Shown: positions 1 through 12,221, counted from the stretch's first letter. The stretch is 64,000 nt of DNA from Amphibalanus amphitrite (GCF_019059575.1 NW_024882036.1:186001-250000); one strand, 5' to 3'. Translations and numbers: made by a program. The notes: generated by a model from the sequence alone, not told the origin.

Positions 1-2100
1 GAGCGGCCTTGGCGTACACATCAGTCTAGAATCGGCTGATAACATCCGGCATTAACTGCGTTCTTTTTAGTAAGGATCAGTAGGAGTGGTTATTTTCCAC
101 CAAAATGTGCGTATTATTTTCGTTAGGAACATTGATTGGCAGAAGAAATGATCATTTTAGAGCTTGTGTCCTACTACTACCCCAAGAGCAATTTATTGTA
201 CAGTTAGAATAGTTATACATTTGAATAGAATAGGTACTAGATGAAACGCTTTATACGGATGATAGAAAACGAACTAAACTTATCGTTTTATTAATTCTCA
301 GTGCTACATATTTTTCATCGCCTGAAAACCTTTAGAAAAAGACCTCATTCAATGAAATCGATCTTTCTGACAGTCCCAAGTTCCGGCTATACTTCTGAGT
401 CATCGAGAACCCTCCTTGGCTTCGTTACTCGACAGGAAACCCGCTCAGGTGTGTTCCGGGATTGATACTCAGATTTATCCCGAGGTGCTGAGTCACTTCC
501 GTCAACTGACAGATATTTTCCCGACTGGTCAGCGCACAGCAATGTCGTGCTTTGCGCAGTCTGCCACGTCAAACCAGTAACAACTTGACACGGTAATGGG
601 TTTGACAAGCAAACAGCTTACTTAAGCTTACTTACATAAGATAAATTATTTACGTTTATTGTTTATTATAAAACATTCTGAATGAAGAGCGTGGAATGCG
701 AGGACACATCCGCTGCGTAAGCATATTGCAAACCATGTCATTGCAAGTTATTGAGCGTAAAGTTCGACATCCTTATCTTTAGCGTCACTGTAATGAGATG
801 ACTTTAACGACCAATTGCTATGCACATTGTGCACATTGTGCACAGTGCGCGCAGTGTGCATTAGTGTGCACAATGTGCACCACAAAACCACGCATGATTC
901 TTTTCAATATACCCCATGCAGCTGACCTCACTGGGTATGTTCAGCCATGTGACCGGTCCCACGCTTGCAGCAGCCAGGTCCGGTCGAGTCAGGCAGCTCC
1001 TGTTCCAACTAATGGACAGACAGGGGTGTTTCTGCTGCTCGAAAAGCGTTCCAAGGTGAACGGCCGATGCCGTCGTCACGAACGAACGACTCCTTGGCGA
1101 CGAAAACGCCGGTTAAAACGGCACCTTGATCACGTTGTGGTGTTTGTACACAAATCAGACATGTAGATTGTAGAAGAGCAAAAGTCCAGACACAGGACGC
1201 GCGGGTTGTGCTTCATCCTTCATAGAACTGTCACACCAGATGAGAATGTAGGCGTGACGATGGGCAAACGTGCTGAAGGAACGCCCCGTTACCAAATACC
1301 TAACGGCAGTTAAATCTTTTTAGAACGGTTAAGAAGAAGACCTTGTGAATCCTTCCGTTCAAAAGCTTCGAACCACATTTTATAAAAAAAGTGCCTAACA
1401 CAATTTTTAGCACGTTATAAGACGTGCGTTATAAGTTTTTGTGATATTTTCGGCATGAGCTTAAGCATGTATTGACCTTAAGAGGCGAATCTCAAAGCTA
1501 AGTTGGGACTGTGACGTTGCATTATAACTTTGTGCTGCTTTGCTCTATGCGTATGTAGGCTAAAAACTACAAAACCATGTAGATTCACAGCGAATGTTTC
1601 AGTGAAAGTATTGCCTTCGTTTGCCTCCTGTGGCTACCGTAAACGTCACCATTTGGTGATTGCGGAAGTGTCCTCATTTCACGTAATCTGTTACTCGATC
1701 GGACTCGCTTACATAACACTTACGATGTGGCGCTACCTGCATTGTTGAACAGATTTAGCTGTCATCTACAACTGTTTTCCTGTAGCTTCAATGAGGCGAA
1801 AGTGCCCTCATTTAAAGCGATCGACTTTTCATGCGTTATAAATCAGATCAATCGCGATCTATTTTGTGAAAGTGAGCGTCAATTTAGCTCAGACTCTGCA
1901 GCTATGCGATGTACTTGAGATTCATCGACCTAAGCCGGATAAATTGCGAATAAAAACGTCACATACATACATGGAAAATACAGGACATGCGCGAATCCTG
2001 CCTGCTTCAAATGCCACCATGCAATGTTCCCATGACAGTTATTCACGCAACAATCACAGGAAGCATTCCTGTGCATACCGATCATTCGCCTGCACCAACC
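1..2100. other. intergenic, no gene seen
   Basis: AT-rich DNA with only short, uncharacteristic open frames. The one structured item is the GTGCAC palindrome cluster at 829-880, listed separately. Confidence 0.5.
829..880. repeat. GTGCAC palindrome cluster
   Basis: A 15-bp arm (829-843) is repeated exactly inverted at 866-880. Each arm contains two GTGCAC palindromes, and a GTGCGCGCAG core lies between them. It could be a dyad binding site or simple-sequence drift; nothing nearby decides this. Confidence 0.6.
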
Positions 2101-2378
2101 TTTTTCTAAATTAACCGCATCTCGACAGAAAGAACTGCAGAGTCGGCGCCGCCCCCCGCCGACCCGGGCCGGGCAGGTGCGGCGCTCGCTGCAGGAAAGA
2201 CGGCCGGCCCGGCCCGCCGTGCTCCCAACAACGTTCTCACAGTCTAGTCAGCACCGCCGCAGATAGGGATTTTTACCGCCGCTGGGGGGGGGGGGGAGGG
2301 GGCTGCGGACCGGCTCCGGTCCGGGGCGCAGGTTTCTGCGCAGGTCCCCCCTCCCGGCGGCTCTGGAAATGGCGCGTG

Positions 2379-2384
2379 TATAAA
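2379..2384 (+). promoter_or_regulatory. TATA box (TATAAA)
   Basis: TATAAA lies about 32 bp upstream of an arthropod-type initiator, TCATTC, whose A is at 2411. The start codon at 2456 follows 45 bp later. The ~250 bp upstream is very GC-rich with a G-run at 2284-2297. Confidence 0.75.
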
Positions 2385-2455
2385 GGAGTGTCGGCAGTGG
2401 GAGCTGGGTCATTCGTTGAAAGGTGTTCGACTTGGACAGATTGATTACGGACAGG

Positions 2456-4127
2456 ATGGCAATTAAGGTGAGAAATTCAGCGGCGAGATATACTCTATCG
2501 ATGAACAGTGGTGCCAGTGATATAGGTATTGAAGTCGTGATATGTTAATATTCGAAGAATTGCTAAAAGTTTCGAAAATAATTTGGACGTGCTTTTGTTC
2601 ATTAGTGCGATGAATAAAAGAAACAATGATTAGCTCGATGGTTGGTGACTTTTGGCATCTTATTCAAGTTTTTACGATTAGAAAATAATTTTGTTTACAA
2701 TTTTTAATTTCATTTGAATTTCAGTTTATGTAATTATTTGATATTTTATTATCTGTTAAGGGATTCATGTCATCGGTAAATAAATAGCTTTGAAATATCT
2801 TGAAAAGGATCACGATATCTTGCTTATTATAAGGCAGGCCAGTTCCTCAATCGTTCCGCTTCTCCCTCGGCAGATTGTTCTCGTTGCGGCTCTGGTGGCT
2901 GCTGTGGCGGCCCAGAAGACGCCCCGCGGCGACCCCGGCGCCAGTGCCGGCGGACCAGGAGGACCAGGCGGACCAGGCATCCACGGAGGACCACCCGGCA
3001 GCCACGGAGGACCACCGGGCGGTCCCGCCGCCACCGGCACCCCGCCACAGCTCGGCGAGGACCTCGGCAACGGAAACTTCCTCGTCTCCAAGTTCTCCTT
3101 CGGCCGCGCCAAGCCGTTCACCAACCCGCACTTCCGCGAGGGCGGCGCCGCCGAGAGGCGCGACCCGCAGCACCTGCCGCCGGACGCGCTGGCCAGCCTG
3201 ACGTCGCCGCGCGACTCGGAGCGCAGCGGCAGCAGCAGCAGCTCGCGGCGCGGCTCCTCGAGCGCCCGGCCCGCCGGACCGACCGCCTCGGACGGCACCT
3301 TTGGCACCAACGGGGCCGGTCTGGCGCCGCGGGGCAGTCAGAGGGGTCAGCCCGGGCCGGCCGGCGGCTTCGGGCAGGGACAGTTCGGACAGGGACAGTT
3401 CGGACAGGGGGCCTTCCCGGGAGCCGCCGGAGGGTTCCCCTCGGCCCCGACGGCGTTCGGCGGGCAGGGATTCCCGGCGGGAGCGCAGGGATTCGCCGGG
3501 CAACAGTTCGCCCCCGCCGACCAGTTCGGTCAGCAGGCGTTCCTGCCGCAGCAGCAGTTCGGCGGTCAGCAGGCGTTCCTTCCTCAGCAGCAGTTCGGCG
3601 GTCAGCAGGCTTTCCTCCCCCAGCAGCAGTTTGCTGGCCAGCAGGCGTTCGCTCCTCAGCAGCAGTTCATCGGCCAGCCCGATCCTTTCGGTCAGCAGTC
3701 GTTCCCGGGCGCTGGCCAGCAGTTCGTCGGACAGCCAGATCCGTTCGCTCAGCCGGCTCTAGGCGGCCAGCAGTTCGCTCCCGCGGGCCAGCAGTTCGCT
3801 CCGGCGGGCCAGCAGTTCGCTCCTGCAGGCCAGCAGTTCGCCCCTGGCGGCCAGCAGTTCGTCCAGGCCGACCCGTTCGGCCAGCAGAGTTTCGCGGGGC
3901 AGCCGGCGTTCCCGGCCCAGCAGGGATTCGGCGCGCAGCAGGGTTTCGCCGGCCAGTTCCCGACGGCTAGCGGTCAGCAGTTCGGACAGCCGGCGGCCGG
4001 TCGGACGGCCTTTGACGCCAGCGCCTCGGCGCCCTTCGGGAGCACGGCGTTCGCGGCGGAACCGAGCGGGTTCGGCGGAGCGAGAGGGAGCTTCGGGCAA
4101 ACGCGCGGAGCGACTCGGTTCCAGTAG
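2456..4127 (+). CDS. secreted Gln/Phe/Gly-rich structural protein (cuticle- or matrix-type)
   Basis: Two coding exons, 2456-2467 and 2874-4127, give 421 aa. Exon 1 encodes only MAIK; its GT donor is at 2468 and the acceptor TCGGCAG ends at 2873. Joined, they give the signal peptide MAIKIVLVAALVAAVAA with likely cleavage before Gln18. A tiny first exon that splits the signal peptide is typical of arthropod cuticle-protein genes. The mature chain starts with GGPGGPG/HGGPP repeats, then a less repetitive segment (GNGNFLVSKFSFGRAKPFTNPHF), an Arg/Ser-rich linker, and a long C-terminal half of QQAFLPQQQFGG, GQQFAPA and QPDPFGQQSF repeats. There is no Chitin-binding R&R consensus, so chitin binding is not shown. 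It may be an elastic cuticular, cement or byssus-like matrix protein; this role is inferred from composition alone. AATAAA at 4642-4647 is the likely poly(A) signal. Confidence 0.8.
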
Positions 4128-6300
4128 GGAGTGAGACGGGCGAGTGAGGGGGCTTTCACTCCAGATTGGCGACTGCGCGCTGTCTGTCTGTCTGTCTGTC
4201 TGCGCTCCGTGTGTGTCTGTCTGTGTGTGGTTGTATGTCCGGCTGGCTATCTACGAGCGCTGAGAGCAAGTCATGTGTTCAAGTCGGGTCTCATTGTTGT
4301 TTTTTCACATGCAGTGTCCATGTTTGTCCCCATAATGAACGGTTACTTATGTAAGTCGTGAAGCTGCCATTGAGATAAATATTTATGAACGATGGTAAGT
4401 ATGATAACAATGATGAATGAAAATGGATTTATTGTGAAGATGAAAATACTAAGGATGATGCAGCACACACTAGTGCTAAAGTACATGCATTTGTAATGTG
4501 CATTGATGAATATATTGACACATTGAACAGCCATTGTTTATCAAAGCGTTATGTGCTGTTTGCGGAGGTTTAGCGCACCGATGCAATAATGATTAGGTAG
4601 CAGGGCTGGAAACAGGGAAGAATTAGCGCTTTTTGAGTTTCAATAAACACCTGTGTTTTTACGAAATTAACTGGATAGAAATCAGTGAAACATGCACACA
4701 ACTATATGGCTCTTATTATGTACTTACTGTTGATCTTTTTGCTTAACGTTGGCCTATATATAAACACTAAAAATGCCGGACTAATGACGTGTCTTTAGCG
4801 TAATCCAACGCACCTGTGGTTACTAGACGGTTCTCATAATTATTAGCACGACGCAAAAGCTCGTCAAAAATACTGCAGGAATAGTTATTGCTCAGAGGTA
4901 GCGAATGAGTCACTAGGAAACCGCACATTCCGATCTCATGAGCGGCGGACCTAACAGGTAAAGCCACGTAGCATATTATCTGTTTTCCGCCGCCAGATTT
5001 TCCTATTTTTATCCTTATCGAAAAACCCTACTCGACTATGCACTGATAAGCACTCATGTTTCCTCTTTCATCTCAACGTTTCCGGGCGCGCGCTGTGTAG
5101 ATTTGTGGTGCACACTTCCTGTCGGCAAAATAAATAAGAAATGCTTAACATATAAAGACTTAGCACTTGGCATTTATCAAGTCTGTACCAACTACCAATA
5201 ATATGCCAACATCGATTTTTATAATGCACCCCAAAAACTGATTTTCCAAGTCTTTTCAGCATCAACAATCCTGCCTGAAGCATTTTCTGGGCAATTAAAA
5301 CGTCACATTTGCCAACATTCACCAAAACAGTATTTATTCTAAACGAGTCGCTGGCTAAGCTGTTCAAAAGTACCCGTTCCACCTCTGATCCCTATCCCCC
5401 CCCCCCCGTATCTCCCGGATGGCGATACAGGGGGAGGAAAGTCATGTCCGTCTGTGACGCTGTAGACTGGTACGGGCCGGCACGGAAAGGGGCGGCCACG
5501 CCCTGACTGGGCCCCGTGTCACCGCCTTTGTCTGAACAAACGGCAGTGCACGTGCTGGGGTGTAATGTACCGCGAGGGGTGGGCTGCTTCGAGACTGAGC
5601 GGTGTAGTCACTAGTCAGGCGCTGTACGATGCAATGCTAGTGGACTGTTTTACGCATTGCAATGCATTCTAGCGCAGTATGCGGCCTCTGGGCTGTTTTC
5701 AATAATTGATGCACACGTTTGGTCACATTCCTTCTCGCACGCAAAACGAATATGAAAAATAAGGAAAAGTGCCACGTATTTAGGTCAGTTCCAACTCATT
5801 TCTCCACATGTGATTCAGCTTTATGACGACGGAATTAAGAACCACTTCCAGACGCAAAGCGATCTTCGGCAATTGCACTTCAGCCGCATTGGAGTTAACA
5901 ATGAATGCTGAATGATAAACGGAGGCCGAAGCGTACACCCAGTCTTACTCTTATCCCCGTTGCAGCGCTAACTAAGACTGTGTTGTGAAAGAAAGTCCTA
6001 TGAAACCTGTGACGCAAACATTTTAAACAAAAAAATATGTTAGCTTGCAGCACATATATTTAGCATGGTCACCGAGGCAATTTGGTAACAGCGCCGGCTT
6101 AACATTGTGCATTTTCGAATAACACTCGGTAAAACAAGAGACAATGCGACGCACCCCACCCAGCGCTACTGGCACATTACAGATGGACAAATAATTCATT
6201 CAAGAATGACTTAATATCAAAAATACGATTGAAAAATATATTTGGCGTAATATCGCAAACCTGACGTCGCACTATGCGACGTCGAACTATGCTGTAACAT
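4128..6300. other. 3' UTR then intergenic
   Basis: The first ~540 bp is the probable 3' UTR of the Gln/Phe-rich protein gene: a TCTG/TGTC simple repeat around 4181-4235, then AATAAA at 4642. From about 4,700 to 6,300 no gene is seen; there is a C-run near 5397-5408. Confidence 0.5.
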
Positions 6301-6304
6301 TCCA

Positions 6305-8688
6305 TCACAATGCAGCCCCTGTGGCGTTGAGTGTGCCATTCACAGCCAGAATTGCCTCCAGCGGGCTCGAAATAGCGTTATACACAACCAAATTCAGCAG
6401 GAACGCGCCGATAATCACAAAGCACCACCAGGCGACGTTCTTCAGATCCGCGATAAAGTCGCTGGGGTACGCGAACAGCTCTGCGTCGCTGTTCGGCTGG
6501 GGACCGAAGGGTGTATCGTATCTCCTGTCGGCGGTCGGGCGCTGCCCCGGGGGTGGTGGTCTGCGCTGGTAAGGCTCTGCTGGTCTGCGCTGGTGAGGGT
6601 CCGCTGGTCTCCGCTGGTGCGGCTCCGCTGGTTTCCGCTGGTATGGCTCACCGGACGCTGGTCCGAACGGCTGGTCTACATCCGGTCGGTTAGGATCGGC
6701 TGGTCCCTGCCGATACTGCCGGACCGTCTCAGGTCGAGTTCGCTCAGCCGTCTCCGGCTCGTCGGGCTGAAGTTTTCCCTGGCGGTACTCCCTGGTGTCT
6801 GGCTGAGGTTGAGGATCGCCCCACTCCGGACGACTCGGCCCAGCCTCTCCCTGGCGGTACTCCCGGCTCGGCGGGTGCGGATTGTGCCACTCCGGCCGGT
6901 GCGGATTGTGCCACTCCGGCCGGTGAGGATTCGCCACCTGTTCTCTGTACGGCCGCTGGGACTCGGGCCAGTGCTGCTCCGGTCGGGGTCGGTAGTGATG
7001 GTTCGGTCCCGGTCGATGATACTGGTTCGGTTCTGGTCGATACATTGCAGCAGGATCAGGTCGGAACATATCCGGCTCCCTCTGGTCCATGTCGTCAGAG
7101 TCCGACCCCTGGTGCACCCCGGTGAACGAGTCCAGCACGCCCGTCAGCGTGCCCAGCCATCCCTCGCCTTCCTCCTCTTCAGGAGGTAGGAAGTTGGGAC
7201 GTCTCGGCTCAGACTCGTGGCGCACGGTGATCGCTGGCCCGTAGTTTGTCCCGACCGGCTGCCGTCGGACCTTCTCGTACCAGTCTTCGTCACTGGGCCC
7301 CGGTTGGTACTGGTTCTCCGTCCCGTAGCCGTGTTGGTTCTGGTTTTGCTGGCCGGTTCCTGGCCGGTTCCACCCGCTTGCTCCCTGCTGGTTACCGTAC
7401 GCAGCGAACTGCTTGTACGGCCGGCCGGTTCCCAGCTGGTTGTACGGCTGCTCAGCTTCTGGGTGCGGATGTCCTGGGTCTGGGCCAGCTCCGTAGTAAT
7501 GCTGTTGCTGACCGGCTCCTGGTCCGTATTGTTGACCCGACTCCGGCCAGACGACAGGCTCGGGGACTGCCTGCGGTTTGAACTTCTGTCCAACTCCAGG
7601 CTGAAGGACTGGCTGTGACTCATGATGTTGCTGTCCTGCTCCTTGATCCTGATGTTGGGTGGGCTGACTGCCCGTTTCTGGAGCAGACTGAGAGTCGACT
7701 GCGGGCTGGTGGTTTTCGAGACTGCCAGTGGCTGCACCAGTCTGGTGGTTGCCTAGACTGCCAGCCGCTACACCAGGCTGATGGTTGTCCAGACTGCCCG
7801 TTGCTGCACCAGGCTGGTGATTGTCCAGACTGCTGGCGGCTGGAACAGTCTGATGGTTGTCCAGACTGCCAGTCGCTGCACCAGGCTGATGGTTGTCCAG
7901 ACTGCCGGCGGCTGGAACAGTCTGGTGACTGTCCAGGCTGCCAGTCGCTACACCAGGCTGGTGGTTGTCCAGACTGCCAGTCGCTGCACCAGACTGGTGA
8001 TTAGCTAGACTGCCGGTCGTTGGACCAGTCTTATGGTTGTCCAGACTGCCTCCGCTCGTCCAGACTGCCTTTGGCTCGCGCTGTTTGTCGACTGCAGGCT
8101 GGTGGTTATCCAGCAGTCCACCATCCGTTGTGTCAGCGCCGGTCAGGTTTTCGGCGGATGCCAGCGCAGAGACGAGAATCAGAGTCTGAAACGAAAAAAA
8201 AACACCGAGTGGTCAGCGCAAGACGTCACAACAACACGGCGCTGGACGACGCAGTTGCTCAGCAAACGAAAAAAAGTGTGCAATAAGACTTCATAAGTAC
8301 TAAGATTTGTCATTGGAGAAATATTAAAAAAAAACTTCTCGCCACTGGGTATTTTGTCCACTAGTTATCCATCTTTCATGTCAATGTAACCTAGGTTCAC
8401 CTCAAGTTCATTAATTTATGCCTCAGTATAAAAACTCGCCCCTTTTTCATGCCCTTTTCCAATGCCCTTGTGAATGCGTTGAATGCTCGCAAAAACGTCA
8501 GATACGTATCTCAAAATATCATCGCTGGGAAGCACGAACATAACTCTTAATCGGCAGTTTAAAAAAAGTTATATTTTAATTAACTAAAAAGTAATTGAAT
8601 CATCACAAAAACAACTTCTCCAAAACTTGAGCAGACTTTTGCACATGCTTACCAAGGCTGTGACGCGCCATCTTCCCCTCGACCACAT
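6305..8688 (-). CDS. secreted repeat-rich protein with C-terminal hydrophobic segment, unknown family
   Basis: Two exons are inferred: 8688-8653 (36 nt) and 8185-6305, in phase 0, giving 638 aa. The donor is GTAAGC and the acceptor CGTTTCAG. Together they form a signal peptide MWSRGRWRVTALTLILVSA with cleavage near Ala23; neither exon alone has one. Residues ~58-180 hold ten tandem 12-aa repeats of the type GSLDNHQPGAAT. A Gln/Gly/Tyr/Pro-rich part follows (QQYGPGAGQQQ), then RPEWHNPH repeats, SREYRQG motifs, and repeats of the form EPHQRRPADPHQRRP. A hydrophobic stretch at about 597-616 (VAWWCFVIIGAFLLNLVVY) lies just before the end, NGTLNATGAAL, which carries two N-glycosylation sequons. 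It may be a type I membrane or GPI-like surface protein, or a matrix precursor. I do not recognise the family. The long exon has no ATG in frame for its first ~960 nt, so the upstream mini-exon decides the start. Confidence 0.7.
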
Positions 8689-9530
8689 GCTGACGGTACG
8701 GGTCCCTCCGTTCACCGGCTAGTGAGTAGTGGGCGGCGCCGCCCCGGCCGCAGTCCGACCTCTACTGACCTGACCCTGGTCGGCGCTGCGCCGCTGGCCG
8801 TGCCCCCAGGCGCCGGCCGGCCGCCGAGTCACCTGACCCCAGGCGTCGGCCGGCCGCCGGGACACGTGACCTCGGCTTAGGTCGCGCCGCGCGGCAGGGG
8901 CGGATACAGGGAGGGAGCGTGAGGGGGCAGAGTCCCTGCCGATCAGTCACGCCACTGCGGATTGAGTCACTCTTGCAGCAAATGGTGCCAATGCCAAATG
9001 CGTTTCATAATAACTTCGTAAATCATCGCCATACATTATATAACACGCAGTCTGAAGCAGGTTTTATGGCATTCCAATTTCCAAGTGACCAAACGTAATA
9101 AGGTAAGTGTTCTAATTCTAGTTCTAATTGTAATGGTCGAAGCCGATTGCCATAATGACCATTATTCCTTCCAAAACAATGTTTTTAACGTAACGCTCTA
9201 CAGCAGTAGGTACTTACATGGGAAGAAACAAAAACCTAGCATTGATTAACCCCTCCTCCCCCCATCCCCGCTCCTTAGCAGTCTCTTTCCCTTCCCCCGC
9301 CTGCCCTCCGGTATGCTTGCTGCTGGCGCTACCTACCCTATGAGTCCGGAAGTAGCGCTCTGGCAGTGAAGTGAATTGATTATTGCAATAAAGCATACCT
9401 TTTACCTAAACATATGTTCGTGATATGCCTAGACTTGACTAAACGGTAGACGGTAGTTACATAAAAAAATGAAACTTGAGAATGTGTTCTTGCCGACACC
9501 ATTTCTGCGCGCGTAAATTACTTTTTCTCC
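8689..9530. other. promoter-side region of the repeat-protein gene, then intergenic
   Basis: 8,720-8,900 is very GC-rich and holds two copies of a ~33-bp unit with GGCCGGCCGCC, plus an E-box CACGTG in GGGACACGTGACC. This is the likely upstream region of the minus-strand gene starting at 8688. No clear TATA box was found. Nothing else is recognisable up to the tRNA. Confidence 0.45.
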
Positions 9531-9539
9531 TCATCCGCA

Positions 9540-9556
9540 GCCTCCGTGGCGCAATT

Positions 9557-9596
<40 letters not shown>

Positions 9597-9613
9597 GAGC
9601 CCACCCGGGGGCG
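9540..9613 (+). tRNA. tRNA-Asn (GTT)
   Basis: The 74-nt gene folds fully. The acceptor GCCTCCG pairs with CGGGGGC, the anticodon stem TTCGG/CCGAA holds loop CTGTTAA with anticodon GTT, and the T arm contains GGTTCGAGCC. A box (TGGCGCAATTGG) and B box match the polymerase III consensus. The sequence closely matches eukaryotic cytosolic tRNA-Asn. Confidence 0.95.
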
Positions 9614-9981
9614 TTACCGCTGTTTTGAGACGCGTATGGCGTGAGCAGTGAGCTTGTTGTAGGTAACCCGTCGCATAAAAGCTGATGATAAGAAACGTAA
9701 CGCCAACAGTGTATATAAATAGCCCATGATGAAATCCGGAAAATATAGTGCAAGCGCGAAGCATGCGCTTAAAACGGCATTCAAAACATTGCCGCGCAAT
9801 GTCCCCGTGAGGCTCGCCAGGAGCATGATAAACTGCATGAAACCCAATAAATGATCTTCTCTCCACTCCTAAACAACTGCCAGTAAGAGCGATCGCTACG
9901 CCACGTGCAAGGTCAAACCTGCGGACGAGGAAAACTGGTGCGGTCCTGATCTCTCGGCCTCCGTAACTGGGATACACACTC

Positions 9982-11175
9982 CTACTGTTAACGCCAGACC
10001 CCTTGAGACCCTAATTTTTCGCGATTACTTTTAAATGCGTGAAGGAATTTCAACCAAGCTCAGGACATGGCCGTTTCAAGACAGGCCGAAACTTTTACAA
10101 TTTAGATATTTTATCGCCATTTCAATATTTCAGGCACTTGTCATTGACTCGTAATGTTAAATTTCGAGCAAGATTTTCATCCGGTGTGTAGAGGCTATCA
10201 CCAGTCAGTCTGTGATACGTTATGACGTCACAGCTAAGCCCCGCCTCTGTGGTCTTGGCCTGCGGCGGTTTCGGGCCGGCGCGCGGTCACTCTCGCTGTG
10301 GCGGGGAGCGGGGACGGGCGACGGTCGAGCGGTGCCGAAAGCCGGCGGAGTTGTGCGTAGCGTCTTGGCTGACAGTGCCCAGAGAGCGACATGATGACTA
10401 AGGAGTCATAAATGCTCAATGCGCATTGCTTCTACAATGCTGATATGTTCGCTGATATTTTTTTTATAAGCTGCAAATGACGGGCAGATGGCATATAACT
10501 GACATAAGGTTAGGAAATATTCACCTGTATTTAAAGCCTATGGCGTTGCAGATAATGCGATAAGGGGATGTCGGATGTCACCAAGTAGCTGCCGATTTGT
10601 ACATCGCTATGCAACCATCGAACAACGCAATAATAAGTTAATTGCCTGAGCTTCACATCATACGGCTCGCTCGTATTTCAAACAGATACCCTACATCGAA
10701 AATCGTATTTGTTAGGAATCGTTAACGTTTGTTCGAAGCACGACTGAGTAGTAGGTTGAGGAGTGATGGTCCTCTTGGTCCTATATACAAGAGTCAACAA
10801 GAGCCTAACATTTACTTGACCGTCTGCTGCAATTGACTCATAGCACGTGAAGCGTCAGCGAAATTCATAGTCCTTCACAGATGGCAGGGGTGTCGTTTGT
10901 ACAGAGGTCGCTGATGGGCACGAGTCAATGCCGCAGTCGTGGGCGGAGCCTAATGTCATATGACGTAGAAAGCCTCTATCCAGGATGGAAAAACAGTTAA
11001 CATTACGAGTCAATGACAAGTGCCTGAAATATTGAAATGGCGATGAAATATCTAAATTGTAAAAGTTTCGGCCTGTCTTGAAACGGCCATGTCCTGAGCT
11101 TGGTTGAAATTCCTTCACGCATTTAAAAGTAATCGCGAAAAATTAGGGTCTCAAGGGGTCTGGCGTTAACAGTAG
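9982..11175. mobile_element. foldback / long-terminal-inverted-repeat element
   Basis: The ends are inverted copies of each other. Bases 9982-10160 match the reverse complement of 10997-11175 over ~179 bp with about one mismatch; both begin CTACTGTTAACGCCAGACC when read inward. Weaker inverted similarity continues another ~100 bp inside (shared TAGAGGCT, ATGAC and CCGCC blocks). The 0.8-kb centre has no convincing gene. It is probably a non-autonomous DNA element. No clean target-site duplication flanks it. The near-identity of the arms suggests recent insertion or gene conversion between the arms. Confidence 0.75.
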
Positions 11176-11309
11176 TGCAGAAGAGGTATTACAGGGGGAG
11201 CATTTGTTTGACCGCGAGCGAGCCACTTAGCTGTCCTAGTTAGCACACGTGATGAGGGTGAATGTGTGAATGATTGCGGTGACTGTTGTCATATCCCATT
11301 CGATTTGTA

Positions 11310-11392
11310 TATGCACAACGACTTGGACATAGAATAGCCGTGTTTCCACGGACATGTCTGTAATGTGAAATAAATAAATAAATAAATAAATA
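11310..11392 (+). mobile_element. 3' end fragment of a LINE (or LINE-tailed SINE)
   Basis: This segment resembles the last ~75 bp of the LINE that ends at 29718: both carry ACATAGAATAGCC-like and TGTCTG blocks followed by an (AAAT)n tail, here at 11368-11392. It is 5'-truncated with no coding part. Confidence 0.55.
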
Positions 11393-11524
11393 CAAAGGTC
11401 GCGGATCAGTCTTACAGGGTCACATTAGCTTGACGTCACTGGACTGAATTTGCTTATTTCAGCAGCCCATAAACAGTCTATTTCAGCAGACATCGCCATA
11501 ACTCCGAGGCGATAAACTTTCATC

Positions 11525-11825
11525 ACTGATGTGTAATAGCTGTTTTCACGACGGGCTATCCGGCGAATGCACCTAATTTGACCAAATCTGCACCTAATGT
11601 TCTTTACAGCAAATATCTTCATTTTATGAATTTATTTCAGTGTTTTAACCGATGAAGCTCTCTGATAATATGACAAAGCAGGCATATATAAGCAATTAGA
11701 GCACCCCTAGCTGATAGCTACAAAGAGACACACTGAACCTGATTTGACCAAATCTGCTCCTAATCTGCACCAGATGTGCACCAAACGTGTACCAGATGGC
11801 CGTCGTGAAAACGGCTATTATCAAC
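11525..11825. repeat. diverged inverted repeat
   Basis: AATAGCTGTTTTCACGACGG near 11537 recurs inverted near 11800-11820 with two or three differences. Tandem CACCTAAT/TTGACCAAATCTGC motifs lie between. It is possibly an old MITE, but the limits are unclear. Confidence 0.35.
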
Positions 11826-11939
11826 ATGTTCAACTTGAAAAAAGCTGTTTGACCTAGACCCGGAGGTGATTTTTGGGTGGCTGAAGTGGCTGCTCTAACT
11901 GATGGCCCGGAGCTGAGCGTCCTATAGTAGCAAACAGAA

Positions 11940-12221
11940 GACGGAAAAGCCTCCACCAGCACCCCTGACCTGTCTGCGGCCCCGCCGGACATCGTGACCA
12001 GGAGGGGCTCCCTAGCGGTGCCTGCCCCGGCCGCGGGCGCGCTGGCGGAGCGGGAGCTGCCCGACCTGCGCGAGGCTGTCATAGTGATCGGCATGTTCTG
12101 GCTCACGTTTGTCGTGGGCGCTGTGATCCTCTGCGCTCCATTGTTCTTCGGGGCGCCAGAGCCGGGGAATATGACCATGGCGATGATGTGGCGAAGGTCG
12201 ACGGACAGCGCGATGAACTGA
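11940..12221 (+). CDS. possible 3' exon of a small membrane protein
   Basis: An open frame runs from about 11940 to TGA at 12219-12221. A Pro/Ser-rich lead is followed by RRGSLAVPAPAAGALAEREL, then a strong hydrophobic segment (EAVIVIGMFWLTFVVGAVIL, then CAPLFF) and a short tail. The composition is like real coding sequence, and AATAAA follows at 12495-12500. No start codon or signal peptide is seen, so an upstream exon would be needed; a candidate acceptor is the AG near 11930. Family not recognised. It could be a chance open frame. Confidence 0.35.
   Translation, partial: DGKASTSTPDLSAAPPDIVTRRGSLAVPAPAAGALAERELPDLREAVIVIGMFWLTFVVGAVILCAPLFFGAPEPGNMTMAMMWRRSTDSAMN

Noticed and set aside
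2810-3503. Long minus-strand frames opposite the Gln/Phe-rich gene
   Set aside because: Shadows caused by GC-rich repetitive codons; the plus strand has the promoter, signal peptide and poly(A) signal.
7615-8008. Plus-strand frame with Cys/His repeats (CPDCQSLHQ), zinc-finger-like
   Set aside because: It is the complement of the minus-strand GSLDNHQ repeats, which have a signal peptide and splice signals.
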